From NCBI RefSeq assembly GCF_910592395.1, contig NC_088319.1, positions 11,782,001-11,846,000 on the forward strand: a stretch of DNA of 64,000 bases, written 5' to 3'. The translations under genes were made by a program, and so were the position numbers. The notes under the pieces are model-generated. The model was not told where the DNA came from and searched no databases. It saw only the letters and a program-made list of their open reading frames with translations. Shown in pieces: positions 11,501 to 24,090 of the stretch. The stretch's first letter is position 1, and every line of letters begins with the position of its first letter. This DNA comes from Lineus longissimus. Lineage: Eukaryota > Nemertea > Pilidiophora > Heteronemertea > Lineidae.

Positions 11501-14286
11501 AGTGCTGCGAAACCTCTTTATTTCATTTCTCGACGGGGGAATTCTGATCAGTTGATTTCGTGATTCAGTGTTATCGGGTGATCATATCGCGAATAAGATA
11601 GAGGCTTTTTCAAAAATGTTTACTCCCAGAACCGCAATACTCCTTGTCGGTTAATTGCGGCATACTTAAGACCACAAACTCGAGACGTTGTTTGTAAATG
11701 ATTCTGACAGACCCACAGTTACCACGATATAACTATGTGGGTCAAACTTGAGAAACGTATGTTACTAGTGTATAGGGTGGTGGCAACTTTCGATTTTGTC
11801 CGCCAATGCGATTCTAGCGGAGAATGGCGAGGCTGTGGCATTTCGCGATCATCATGACTCTTGTGTTTAGACAATTCCTGGGGCGCAGTCTCATATCCGA
11901 CTCCGAACTGGGCTCCGACTACGGGGAGCGATAACTAGACTTGGAAGTCAAGATGCGTTTTGACCCACTGTATCATGACGTTGCCAAATCAGTGGATGTC
12001 GTGTTTTCCACCAGGGCATTGTAAACAGTGCTAGTTGATAATTACACCAGAACATTGGAATAGCTTATCCGTCTGTGTAATTAGACACTCTAGGATAAGT
12101 AGGACATTTGCATTAGTTTCATTCTCTTTTGTTTGTCTCTAATTAGAGCAGACACATTTTATAACATACCTACTCTTTGCTGCCAAATGTTGGTTATTTT
12201 TGCAACAAGAAACAGTTCGTGAAAGTAACACATTAATGACCCGTTGCTCCTCAAACTTGCCCGCCCCGAGACCAAATGTATCGTATTGTTATTCCATCGC
12301 TGTGGCCCCAAACCACTTCCCTATCATATTCTGATTGATCGCCCCACTATTTATAAAGGTTTACTCTCTATCGGTGATAATGCGACCCGTGTTGGTTTCG
12401 TAATCGGCATCTCATAACATCCCGTGGCGTGTGATGTGCGCTTTGAATGACTTTCTCGGTGTCCCTATGTGATTTGTCACCCAAGGGAAATCAAACGGTC
12501 GAGCACTACTGGCCTACGCATAACAATTGGTATAATATCAGTAGCTCCCGCCACCCGGCGATCACGTTCGCTGGTTGCCCGTCGTGTTTCTTTGATCGCC
12601 TTTGGTCTTGTCTGGCGATCCCGTGGGCAAGTGAGGTACCATTTCATTTTACTATCTTGGCCTCATCGAATTGACGAGATGGAATGACCGGGAATTAATG
12701 GGATATGATTGAACGGGATATGACAGAATGGACGGGATATGATGGAGTGGGATAAAATCATGCTACCTTAATCATCGCCAAAATTTGAAGATGAGGCGGA
12801 AGATAATGCCGGACCGACAAAAATGATATATAGAGGTACTCTTTAGAGGACAGCTCTAGCATACACTTATCATGCGAACAAGAATTTACCAACACTTTGT
12901 GCCATTTAGGGATGTCTCTGGCGCCCTCTCCACATGAATACTTTATTATCCCCGCGCTCGTCCTCCCTTGAAGTCGAAAACATCATATTATGCGACAGTT
13001 TTAGGTATGATTTTATTATCCATCATATTCCATTCATACCGTCCGTTCCGTCAATTCGATGGGGCCTGCCTATATTGATATCACCATTGGTTTGGATGGC
13101 GTACTCCCTTCACCTGCCTCATACTTGTCAAATCTCTCTTTGCGAATCTACTGGTTACACGGTCAGTGTCAGCTTGAATTACCAACCATTCTATCATACG
13201 CCAATATCATTAGGATCTTCGCTGATCACGGATTCTCGATGCGTTTAGATGATTAATGTCGCAGGTTCATGATGTCGAAATGGTTTTATCACCTTGCGAG
13301 TTCATTTAGACAATCTTTGATTCGGGAAGCAATCTTTTTGACTGCTTATCCATTCCAGCTGTGCAGTTTGTATGGAGACCTGACCAGGGCCCATGCTGAT
13401 ACTGAATCGGCGTTAGAGACAATTGGCAGGGTTAGCTCAAACTATTGCATCAACGAACCGCTATCTCCTTCAGCCAATTTCATTTTCACTTTCTATACTT
13501 TTGATAAAAGGGCCTCAAGCGCTCGCTAGATCCATACCCTTTAGAAAAAAACATATTACTTCGTTTTTACCCTCAACCAAAACCTGTTTATAATCAGAAT
13601 TCCTTTACAATGCATGTTGGTGTATATTGCGGGGATCCTCATCGGAATGAGATAACTTGATAGTGTATTATACTAATGTATACATGTAGTATCCTTCTTT
13701 CACGCACGGGCAGCACGCATCCACATTAAAGTCCTGTTGAGTCCTATACAGGCAACTGTGCCTATCTAACGACCATGTCATACTGCAACAGTGTACCGCT
13801 GCAAATACAATGTACAGCTCGCTCCTTGAACTTGTATTCACCTCTGGTTTATTTCGTAGATCCCCTAGTTAATTCATCAAACATGTCAGGTGGAGAAACC
13901 ATTGATGATACACGGGTTGCTACTTAGAACTCTCTCACCATCTATCATCTTAATAAGTGTGATTCACCAGCTGTACGAGTATCAAGCATATCATAGATAA
14001 GCTCCTTCTCTGAGACGGGCTTGGCATCTTCTCTGACATATTTTGACAATGGATAACTCATCGTGATGAACTGACTTGATTACTATCAATTACACGTAAA
14101 AGTGGTGAAAGTAAGATATGGGGTTGCTCACGTAGTGGTTTTTCAAGACCTATAAACTTGGGCCTCCGTCACGGCCGCCGACTTCTCAGTGCATTCCTAC
14201 ATACATATTTCAGTATGAAATATCGTCTGGTGTTTGATGTTCCTCAGAATCAGTCAAAGCGAGTCAGCATGGGCAATGTTACTTTT
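8502..14286. other. Long intergenic stretch, nothing recognised
   Basis: No supported gene or RNA over ~5.8 kb. Frames at 9256-9660 (134 codons), 12447-12687 and 12934-13256 overlap one another or lack family resemblance. About 8510-8640 weakly resembles 3356-3460 (both contain GTTTTCAATA and AAAACCTGAAT), suggesting an old dispersed repeat beside the foldback element. Confidence 0.45.
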
Positions 14287-14332
14287 ACCCGGATAGAATT
14301 CAGATTGCTTTCAATCTGAATTCTATCCGGGT
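14287..14332. repeat. Perfect 21-bp palindromic hairpin
   Basis: The arm at 14287-14307 begins ACCCGGATAGAATTC and is exactly reverse-complemented at 14312-14332 across a 4-base CTTT loop. There is no T-run after it in either orientation. It is too short for a usual animal microRNA precursor. It may be a decayed transposon centre or a foldback artefact. Confidence 0.85.
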
Positions 14333-16586
14333 TGTCCGAAGAATTTCTTCTTAGTATTGGTAAGGACTTTCCTTAACCCCATGCGATATGGTTTTGTGAG
14401 GCAAATTTCACTTTCGAGGAGAATGGATTAGGCCTACTTCCACTCCCTCCGACCTATCCTTCGGCTTTGAGTGTCGTCGAGCGAAAAGCCTCGTGCCGGA
14501 AAGCTCATATCGAAAGGAGAAAGGTTCACTTCTGGCCACTCCTACCTAGCGACTTCGGGTGTAATCAACTCCGTAGCCTATCTGTATCATATATCACTGC
14601 AATCTTCATGCATAATCCAGTCCTTGACAAATGGAAAAAGTATCTTTAGAGTTGGCTGAATCTTCTTGGCTCTAGAGTGAAAGGGTTCAATGTGAGTTCA
14701 ACGTCATCGAAGGCGGAATATTCGTCATATTAATTGCTGTCCATTAAATAGATCAGTTGCTGTGGTTAATCATGGTGCTATCAGCGGAAGCTCTAGCTCT
14801 ATCATCAGATACTCCTCGGCCCTCTCGTATATGATGTAGCGGTATTACATTAGCGAAGGCGATGGAAAGTAATTTTAGGTAGTTGAGGCCAACTTTTCTT
14901 TCATTATCAGTGGTCGCCCACGGTATCCTTTACGGCACCAAATCTAATTAGGCAGGTTTCTTATCCTGTGCAAATCAAGTGACACTCGTAAATTATATAC
15001 TTTTATAGTCTGTTTTTGGAGGAATCGGGCATATTTTCAAGAAAATCGACGATGAAGTACAAACGTAAACCTGCCCTCGTACTTAGTACGTAATGCGTCC
15101 GTAAGGTTTACCCACCCATTTTCCATGTCGTAAGCTAAGGCGCTCTTATAATCGTGTGGTTTCGCCGCTTTGCCAGAAGTCAGACACCCTTCATTGGCTC
15201 TCTATCAGCCCCCACCCTCCTGTTTGGCTATTTGATCAGATGATACCACCAGACGCAATGATAATTTGGCCAAACTAATCTAAAGCGTAGAAAGAATCGA
15301 ATTCCCAATAAACCACCTTCCGGAAATCACAAATGTTTGCCGAAGTATGTCTCTGATCCGATCAAATTTGATTTCTGGACTGCTCCAGGAAGTACGCTCC
15401 TTCTGTCTCACCTTCGTCAACATGCTCCAGCGCCACGTAATGCGATTTACATTAAGCTAGAGATTTGTATTTGTCTTGTGGTCGGTTTTGAGATCTCTGT
15501 CAATACAACTTATCGTTGTCCGTTTGCAAAGTGGTTACTCTTGATTTGTGATGGTAGATCTGAAGGGTTTGCGGGGAGTTTGGCATAATTTCAGAGTCTG
15601 CTGGTGTGCTGCCGCTGTCGTTGAGTAATGGTGTGTACTCATTTACCCCCCAAACCCACCAACAACCTGTTCTGTTGGTCAAACACAGTTTGATGCATTA
15701 GCGAAACTTCTCAGACGAGCCTGGCTTTGCCGATGGAATTTTGAAGGAGATTTCGAGTGACCAGTTTGTCATTAATCATCAGTAGACTATCCAAGGTAAA
15801 CAATACTTCAAGCTTTCCCGCCACATTAGGCAGGTTTCGCCTAATTATCTGGCCGAAAGGCAATGGACCAGTACGGTGTACAGGGGCGAAAGTTGTTCAA
15901 AATGCCTTAAAGACTTCACCTTGCCATTTCCTGCTTAAGCACCACAGGCAGAAGTTCTCATAGAGCATGTGCACGTCCAGAAAGTTACATGGACGAGTCA
16001 TCTCGACAAACCCATCGGTTCAGATGCAGTCTTAAAATTTATTAGCAAAAAAGGAATCTTAATTTTGAGTAGTTACTGATATGTATTAATTGTAAGAGCG
16101 TACAGGTATTTAATAGATTATAAAAAAGATATCCCTTGATACAGATTGAATGACGTCAGAGAAATGAGAAAATGCAAGGTGGCTGGCCTGAATGACACAT
16201 CATGATGGCTTGCAACTGATATCGTAACTAGGCCACCGCGACAAACAACAACATATCGTGTTCACCTCATTCCTGCTTCCAGTTGCTGTTCAGGAAACGT
16301 ACGGGACAGATCTGGTACACGTATGTGGCTAGCCTTTCCTAATTCTTTTGTTTTAACGAAAGGTAGGTGTAGCTTTATCAGAATGCTTCTCTTCTCTCTG
16401 TGGTCATTCTGGTCGCGCAGATCAGCGTCGATCGTCACTATGTCTCCGTGATTGACCATATATACATACCGGGTCCTCCATGATTCGGAACTCCAAATTC
16501 TGAGGCCTATCCTATCCGTACTCGTACAACACGTGCATTAGGTTACTCGCCATCAGTCACCTTTGATAGCCCGCGATATGACCAAT
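14333..16586. other. Intergenic, weak retroelement-like trace
   Basis: No gene supported. The minus frame 16262-16459 contains a D-H-L-type stretch (NDH, then a basic/hydrophobic run) faintly like the end of a LINE endonuclease domain, but too weak to call. The frame at 15337-15588 starts with an FDFWTAPG stretch that superficially recalls a carboxypeptidase A propeptide and then loses all resemblance. Confidence 0.35.
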
Positions 16587-16815
16587 CGCGATCAAGCCAT
16601 CTCCTTTCATAATCAAGTCATATGCTTTCGCGATCAAGCCATATGCTTTCGAGATCAAGCCATCTCCTTTCGCGATCAAGCCATCTCCTTTCATGATTAA
16701 GCCATATGCTTTTCGCGATCAAGCCATATGCTTTCCCGATCAAGCGATATTCTTTCCCGATCAAACCATATGCTTTTTTGCGATCGAACCATATCCTCTC
16801 ACAATCTAGCCAGAA
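16587..16815. repeat. 21-bp minisatellite, about ten units
   Basis: Imperfect tandem units follow CGCGATCAAGCCATATGCTTT, alternating with CATCTCC variants, at a 21-bp spacing that drifts slightly near the right end. Because 21 is a multiple of three, one frame stays open and reads as a 7-residue peptide repeat into the 108-codon frame at 16706-17032. I treat that frame as a by-product and not as a gene. Confidence 0.8.
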
Positions 16816-18092
16816 CTGCTTTCGTTATTCAACGAACGATATGCCCCGTCTGCAAAGATATATCCATCTGTTTTCACCGTTTAACCAACATTCTTGCATA
16901 ACCTTCAGCTTTGAGTCGTCGCCATCTAACTGCATGTATCACCCTTCGCCATATCTGCCGTCACTATCCATCTCCTCTTACCTAACATTTACTTTTGCCA
17001 TCAGACAATTGCTTTTGCCATGTTTCTCATGACCTTTAACTAAAATTGCTCAAAAAGATATAATTGTAAGTTGCATTTGATTTGATGACTAGTGGGGTTT
17101 CGGAGCCAACTCGGGACGTGGCCCAGTAACCGAGTGAACTGTTATAATGACTAAACTTAATTTCCTGCCCGTTGCTTTCAATAGATTTCAAACAAAGCTT
17201 ACTCGATGTGACTGAGCATTGTATGATAGGTGTAGGGCTTTGGACAATGCCGTGATCTGTGAGTGTTTCTGTTCGTGAGTTTTCCCCCCATATAGACGAG
17301 ACCTTGAATGGATGTTGTTCGGATAGTAGTACCATTATCCGTGAATAGGAGAAAAATGGGAGAAACACTGAGAGATGTAACACCGCCACTTTCCAGTTGT
17401 TGTCAAATCGACGAAAGTTACCGCAAAACCACTCTGGGCAAGTAATGATACGCGGGGAAGGGGAACACATGCGGCGTGATTCCTTTCACTATTTTTCCAC
17501 TTCTGCTTATCATTAACCCCTTCCATTTCAATGACAATGTGACCGATTTTTTTCCACAAAATATCGCCCTCACACGAATAGTTCTGATCCTCGCACATGT
17601 TGAAATGCTGACGTTCGAAAGAGCCAATCAGATTGCGCGGATGAAATTGGGTCATTGGGTTTGCTTCACACATTAAAATGCTTTGACCATGCCTACTGTG
17701 GGTAGAGTGTGTGGGACATTGAAGAAAAGCCGCAGGCCTAAATAGAGCGGTGATTTATGCCCGATAAGTTGAAAGGCCAACGCTGACCTAATTAGGAATT
17801 TTATGTTACCAGTGCAATTAAACCTGGATAACCAGCGGTCGTGATATGCAAGCGCTATTGATCTTATTGTTCAGCTGTCGCGATTTCAGTGTAGCTGCCA
17901 GATAATGTGGTATGTGTCTGACATTCAGAATAACAAATCAAAAAAGGGCAATTAAATCTGACAGACATTAATATTTTGGTGATAAAAAATGGGCCATGTT
18001 ACTTGCAACGCCACAGGATACAAGGCTTGAATCATGTGAATAGATAATGTGCGTCAACACGACTGACAATATCTAACAATAAGGAATAAAAA
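16816..18092. other. Intergenic, overlapping unsupported frames
   Basis: Several frames of 60-144 codons overlap on both strands between 17036 and 17676. None matches a known family and they shadow each other. Nothing else recognised. Confidence 0.4.
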
Positions 18093-18165
18093 GGCCTCGA
18101 CGAGATTCGAACTCATGATCTCCTGTTTACTAGACAGGCACTTTAACCAACTAAGCCACGAGGCC
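18093..18165 (-). tRNA. tRNA-Thr (anticodon AGT)
   Basis: On the minus strand the 73-nt sequence folds as a full cloverleaf. The acceptor stem GGCCTCG pairs perfectly with CGAGGCC. The D arm carries GGCTTAGTTGG, the anticodon loop is CTAGTAA between CCTGT and ACAGG, and the T loop is TTCGAAT with a closing 5-bp stem. The anticodon AGT reads threonine ACU codons (with A34 normally converted to inosine). TGGCTTAGTTGG and GTTCGAAT match internal A and B boxes for RNA polymerase III. A TTTTT run follows just beyond the 3' end (minus strand), as expected for Pol III termination. The CCA end is not encoded, as usual in eukaryotes. There is no intron. It looks intact and isolated from other tRNA genes. 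Confidence 0.93.
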
Positions 18166-21100
18166 AGTTGAAGATAACAGCTTTAAGGCCGTTCGAATTT
18201 AATGGAGCCTGGACTGGAATTTTTTTCTCCATTTTTGGTATTTGGGTTGATCCTGGATTTGCCAATCTCGTCCCCAGGTTAAGTATTAACCGATGGGAAC
18301 CGGGTCGGAACAAATGCTACCATGATGATACGCAAATGATTCAATGCAGCCTTGAAAGAAGGCCGTATTATTCGTTCAAAATATCCATGGCGTCATTTTA
18401 GGTGATGCTGTACACAGTGTCTTTTTATGCAGCAAATAAATACATACCTAAGGTCTGTCTTGCACAACTCTTTACACAATTATATGTTTATGTGTGAGAT
18501 TATTTTTTTCACGGAACGAGTAACTAACACAGTTCATAGCGGCTCTAAGGATAGATACCTCTATGGTATGCGAGGCTACAACAATACATTTAGTACTGTT
18601 TACAAGGAATACAGGTAAAACATTGTTTGGGTCATTATTCACTGAGCATATCTGTTCATCTGGTACAATTAGAAAACATTGCAATCATGATAGTTTCACC
18701 ACATGATAACAAAATTCTACAAGATCTTCCAAAATACCTGGATTTAGAAATGAACCGCAATCTCCCGTGTAAATGCTCTACGCGCCAACGAAGCCACGGC
18801 TATAAAGGTTAGGCAACAAAAACCGATTGGGATGGTGCAAAATATGGAATTCAAAACGTATTTTAAACCACATCATTCGTCGTTTAACTTGAGATTGTGT
18901 TAAAACAGAAATTGATACCTCAATGTCGTCGGTATCGATTGTCTCACCAAAACTGCTCGGGTGAACTGAAATGCTGGCCAAAACCTCAGCTCCGTCTCGG
19001 TTTTGGTCCGCATTTTAGCTCCACCCTCGCGGTTTTAGTGAGACAACCAATACCTCCAGTTCGGTAGTCTGGTCACTACCCTCACAAAATACCTGATTTG
19101 ATCCGACCGTTCCAAACTTGTGACCTGATGACTAATAGCCAAATAGTCGAATCTGCCATTGTCATCCAACCATTCTGAACTGCCACGACCCAGCATCCAA
19201 GCCTAATAGCCGGCAAGCGAACAGAGTGGAAAGGCCGTCAGAAATGATATCATTGTCCGAGAACGATGATCTCCTTGGTCAAGCAGGCCGTTCCGTGAGC
19301 CAGTAATGGTCATTCGATTGCCATTGTGGTAATGAAATGACCCTTATGCTAACCTATAAGGAGGTTTGAGTTGTGTTACGCGGCAATCCCGTAAGGAAGG
19401 GGTCCTGTGAACAAAGACCACGCAATCTGAAAAGACTGCTCGTTGCACTTGCAGGTTATGATTTCGATCAAATCTCGGTTCCTTTGCAAAAAAAATGTTG
19501 ACAAAGTTCAACCCAGATTATTCTTTTGAGCAAAACACTAAGCAACCTATAAATGTTCTTAAGCCGGCCGGGAATACGCCATAAAACGTAAACTGGCATC
19601 AGGAAAAAGAGCTAGCAAGCGTAGTTTCTTTCACGCGTGCCCAGCTGAAGCTTTGAAATGGCTTCATTCGCGTCGTTTATTCACATATCTTTAAAAAGTG
19701 GTTTTCCACTTTACTACCATGTTCCTAGTGCGTTGAGTTGAACTGTCTGATAAACAGCCGGTAAACATAGGTTTTTTAGTTCTTTTGCGAGACTGAGGCT
19801 CTTTCTAAACTTATCTTATCAAAAATCTCTAGCTTATATTATTGAGGCATCAGGTTTTTACCTTGAACCTGACATCAACCACACATACAGTACGGCACAT
19901 AACGTACATGTAGGGTATATACAATATAGTTGTTCCGGTGGTAGACCGAAGATTGACTGCATGACCTGGGCAAAGCCCGTAAAGCATTTTCCTATACCGA
20001 TAGTACTAGATTCATTCTTAAACATCAAAAACGGTCCTCTGTACATGCTTGCATTGGAACTAATTGTTTTCCCCTTCTCCGTCATCAAAGGCATTCAAGT
20101 GTGTTGGTCAACCATGACTATCTCCTTTGTCCCTCCACCATAAGGCCTAGTTTCCCCTTATGACATCACTACTTCGGACACTCAGCGCCCCATTTCTGGA
20201 AAGGTGTATAAACTTTGCGGTATTTTCAATCATATTTATGGTATTCTCTCGTAATCATCATCTACATGCGTGAAAGGTATTGAATAATGGAGAGAAATCT
20301 ATAAACCTTTTAAGAACGATACATATATGCAAATCAACTGACCTAGGGTCAGGGGCAATGTAGTCCGCTATTCAACATGGTCGCCACTGTCGCGCTTTTT
20401 GTGTACTTTGACAGGGGACCGGTATGGTATGGTTTAGAATTTTTTTCAAGTAATGGAGGTTTCTAGCGCTGTGACAAGGGATGCATTCACTCTCTAAGAT
20501 GCAATGCATTCGTTTATTAAGCCGCGCCTTTGAGCAGTACGAAATCTAACTTAGTACGTGATCGATCATTTCACTACGCAGCTGCTGGATGAAGTCAGCA
20601 TAAAATTGCAATCTATCCGCTGCATTATTTTTGTTAAACTACAATCTCTCTGTGTCACCTATCCATGTACACTCATGCAAAAGAGCAAATTTAAGTGAAA
20701 CGTCCGCAAAATGATTTAATTTCGTAGCGTGAAAACCAATCTAGGCATTTTAAACGGTGGCATAGAGATTGAAAAAAAAATCAATTTGCTTCATCTCTCG
20801 AAAAGTGGATTTTATCGAATTTTAAAATGTGTGGGTTTGAACAATGTTGAATGTGACTTCGATATTGTTTTCAGTTCTGTCTTTTATAATGGAGGAAATA
20901 TCGACTTTGAATACGCTATTAAAGCGTTGGTTAGACTATAATATTTACGTCAGATTGTACTGGGGTATATCGGGTTATTCAGTAAAAAGGCCTACCTGGC
21001 TTTAAAGTGGTATACATAGATGCACGAAAATTAGAAGAGAAGTTCAGGTCATCGAGAAAGTGTACAAAATAGAATGTGGACATTTTTCTTGGCTGTATGA

Positions 21101-22508
21101 TCACTATGACATATATCAGAAATAAAATTCTAAGAATATATAGAACCACAACTTACCGTACAATATGTCTATACGTAACGATAATGCTCATTTATATATT
21201 CTCTTCTGATTTACGCATTTGGTAATTTTCAAATTTAGTATATGACAGATTTCTATTTAAGAAACGGCGTATGATATTTCAGTAAAATGCTTTGAAAATG
21301 GACATGATGCTTTATAGATAGGTTAATCCTTTTGTTTACTTCTATCTCTCAAAGTCTTGATTAAAATAGCCGCGCTGTATCGGAGGAAATGTCTCAACGT
21401 TCATCAAAATAGCAATAGCATATGCAGGATACATAAAGTCGACTTGCCTTTTTCGGTTTATAAAACCTGAAGTGATACCCGACGCCTATTAGGAGTGGGA
21501 AAATGGATGTAAAATCGATATACATATGGAATTCTATATTTGTTATCGAACTTTTGTACTTCTAACATAGTCTTGCGTCGCGCCCCTTTACCCGATAATC
21601 ACATTGACATGTGATATCATTGCGCCGAGACAATGTCCATTATATCAGGTCGTTTTATAAGTTTACATGTAGGCCTACCTGCCGACATGGAAAGTGAAGC
21701 AGCAAGCTTCAATACCCAATATGAATATGAACTTAGAAGTATCGAATTCTGACTGTCTGTACTGACTGCCTCTACTGAATACCAATTTGACCCGTAGCCC
21801 CTCTCTTAAAGTCAAATTTATGTTCAAACTTTCACGAACTTTGGTCAACAAGTTTTGTGGAACCTATTGTTTGACCTTTCTCAAAGTCATGAAACGATAA
21901 CAACACACTTTTATCGAGGCGTTCTTACTTTAGACGAAAACAGACTTCAAATTCCTTCTCATTGAAAGTAATTTCATACCTATACCACCTGGAGTGCAGA
22001 ATTACTTCTTCATAATAACCATACTCTCGTAACAAGAAGACTAATGTGTCATTATTAGCTAATTATTAGGGTCTTTATTTCATCCTCTATGTGTAATGAG
22101 TATATCTTAAGTTACATTCACATCTTAGATGTCTTCTTGTTTCTGAGGCGCCCTGGTTTCCCGGGGCTAGCATTCACTTTCAACCCTCCATCAAGTGTCA
22201 TTCAAATGACCATAATTATTGTTCCCCGTTATGAAATAGAAATCCAAATTCCATCCTGTACTGGTTGCAAACAGCGAATGACATGTCATTGCTGACATTA
22301 AACATGTTAATGTATATTAATGTAGCGTTAATGCATGAAGGGTTTGAATAGGCAGAATTGGGAACAACATTTCAAGATTTTGCATCCAATTATTACACAT
22401 GTGCTTTGATAAGTAACCAAGGTTACCAAGCCGTAGCCCTGTCAATTTCACCTCTGCCATTAACGCTTTTTATCTCTTAATACCTCACAGTCAAAAGAAT
22501 TCAGGCAT
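18166..22508. other. Intergenic, nothing recognised
   Basis: About 4.3 kb of AT-rich sequence without a supported gene or RNA. Frames such as 19858-20094 (minus) and 20729-20941 (+) match no family. No obvious inverted-repeat element was found. Confidence 0.4.
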
Positions 22509-22660
22509 AGCCCAATACACGGTCTATTGTCTTTAAACGAAGCTAACACGCACCAGGGCCTAAATTCCCATTGTTCTACAGTCTTATAAAGGTTCAAATC
22601 TTGATAACATCGACCCCCCTCGAAACAATTTCATGGGAGTCGATGGGACAATTATCAGCA
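22509..22660. repeat. Dispersed repeat, copy 1 (partner at 52181-52338)
   Basis: This block and 52181-52338 share AAATTCCCATTGTTCT, then GTCTTAT-AAAGG, then ATAACATCGACC and GTCGAT in the same order and spacing. They are diverged, so insertion was probably old. Termini are not resolved. Confidence 0.6.
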
Positions 22661-23588
22661 AGGGCAGGTAATATTTTTTTTTGTTTCTCTTCGTTTTGTC
22701 TGCCAATGCTCATGACACATTCTTTCTGTATTTTCAGTAAGACGACACAACGATGTTGTTCATGCCGAAAATGTTAGAATCTTAGTCAAATCCTTCATAC
22801 ATATATCGGTGAGTGGAGAGATCCTGGAGTTTTTTGATTTTCATAAAAGATAAACTGAGGTAATGTGTATTTCATTAATGTCTGGGTTCAGAAAATTGTA
22901 GGGGGTTCATCAAGGTTGATGATAGTTTTGGCGCAATAAACAGTTATAGATTCGCCATGTCTCCTTCTTTCAAGCATAAGGGGCCTGGGCGTTTTCAAAA
23001 ACCTTTTTGCGTATTCCTATCAGCAAACACAAATATGCACTCCGTTGCGAAAAATCTCGAAGTGTTTTTCATGACCCTGAAAATCCTCTGCAGGGTGCAT
23101 TTGTGTTGAATTTTTGAGGTTTTTCAAAAGCTCAAAAACCTTTATTATTTGAAGAGGAACCTTATTGACCTACATTCCTACTTGGAGCGAAAGCTTTGTT
23201 GTAACTCGTTGTTTCAAGTCACATTGATAGAGAATGGCGTCTAGATATTCATTGAGCAAACCTCTCATAAAATGGAATATCATCCGCCGATAAAAGAACG
23301 TTTCTAATATGGAAGTGTGACAGCTAAATATATTGCAAAAAACTAGGCTTTGAACTTTCCAATAATATCATATATAAAAACCGACTACACGGGGTAATTT
23401 GATGCATGCACAGATTGCAAACATTAGTATCTTGAAAATACTCCAGTTCTATTGATCTAAAGACCGTTTCTGTATATCAAAGCCATGCCCAGAAATGAGT
23501 TTATGGTCTTTCGATGCCTTCCTTAACATACTAACGTTAGTATTCAATTTGGATAGACAATGGGTTGGAGACTTGACCAGTGGTTATG
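22661..23588. other. Intergenic, nothing recognised
   Basis: AT-rich sequence with A- and T-runs and no supported gene or RNA. Some short AAAAACCTTT-type words recur in both orientations near 22990-23150, but no defined element can be bounded. Confidence 0.4.
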
Positions 23589-23978
23589 CAGACCTTCTGT
23601 TGAAAGGCGCGCATTTGCGCTTGCGCGCCTTTGCCACGGCCAAATTGTCATTTTGGCCACGCATGGAACTGCTCTTAAAAAAGTTTTAAAATTCGCGCAC
23701 CTGGATATCCCGACTGCAGCGCCGCCGATAGGCATATTTTTGTAACTACATCACAGACTGTAACAGTGCAAGCCATTGGTCAATATCGGGGGTCACTCGG
23801 AAGGCCAACCAATGGAATCGCTCCTAGCATGGGAATCCGTGATCTCATTATTATCAATCATGGCCGCCGGGCACAAGTCGCAAACAGCGACTTTCAAGAA
23901 TTACGCGCCTAGGCTATGAAAATAAAAGTTAGGCGAGTAAATATTTGCTCACCTAGGTATTTTTCAACAGAAGGTCTG
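23589..23978. mobile_element. hAT-like MITE, 390 bp
   Basis: The terminal inverted repeats are CAGACCTTCTGTTGAAA at the left and its near-perfect reverse complement at the right. Flanking octamers TGGTTATG (23581-23588) and AAGTTATG (23979-23986) match at six of eight positions, a plausible decayed 8-bp target duplication. CAG-starting termini plus an 8-bp duplication are the hAT pattern. Just inside the left end is a GC-rich hairpin (GGCGCGCA..TGCGCGCC). It is non-coding inside. Confidence 0.6.
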
Positions 23979-24090
23979 AAGTTATGATCATTACGTCCTG
24001 CTTCGGTTTGGCAGTTGTGTCTTAATTTGTTGTGATTGATGAAGTAGTCTTAGATCAATGAAACTAATAAAAATACATCCTTCAAAATAA

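Noticed and set aside
15337-15588. FDFWTAPG stretch resembling an M14 carboxypeptidase propeptide
   Set aside because: Only eight residues agree, the following residues do not, and no neighbouring peptidase exon is present.
16262-16459. Minus frame with an NDH / basic-hydrophobic run like a LINE endonuclease end
   Set aside because: Too short and too weak; no reverse transcriptase follows on the minus strand.
16706-17032. 108-codon frame with a 7-residue peptide repeat
   Set aside because: It is the 21-bp minisatellite read in frame; the rest has no resemblance to any family.
17036-17673. Overlapping minus frames of 144 and 112 codons
   Set aside because: They overlap in different frames with no domain; at most one could be real and neither is supported.
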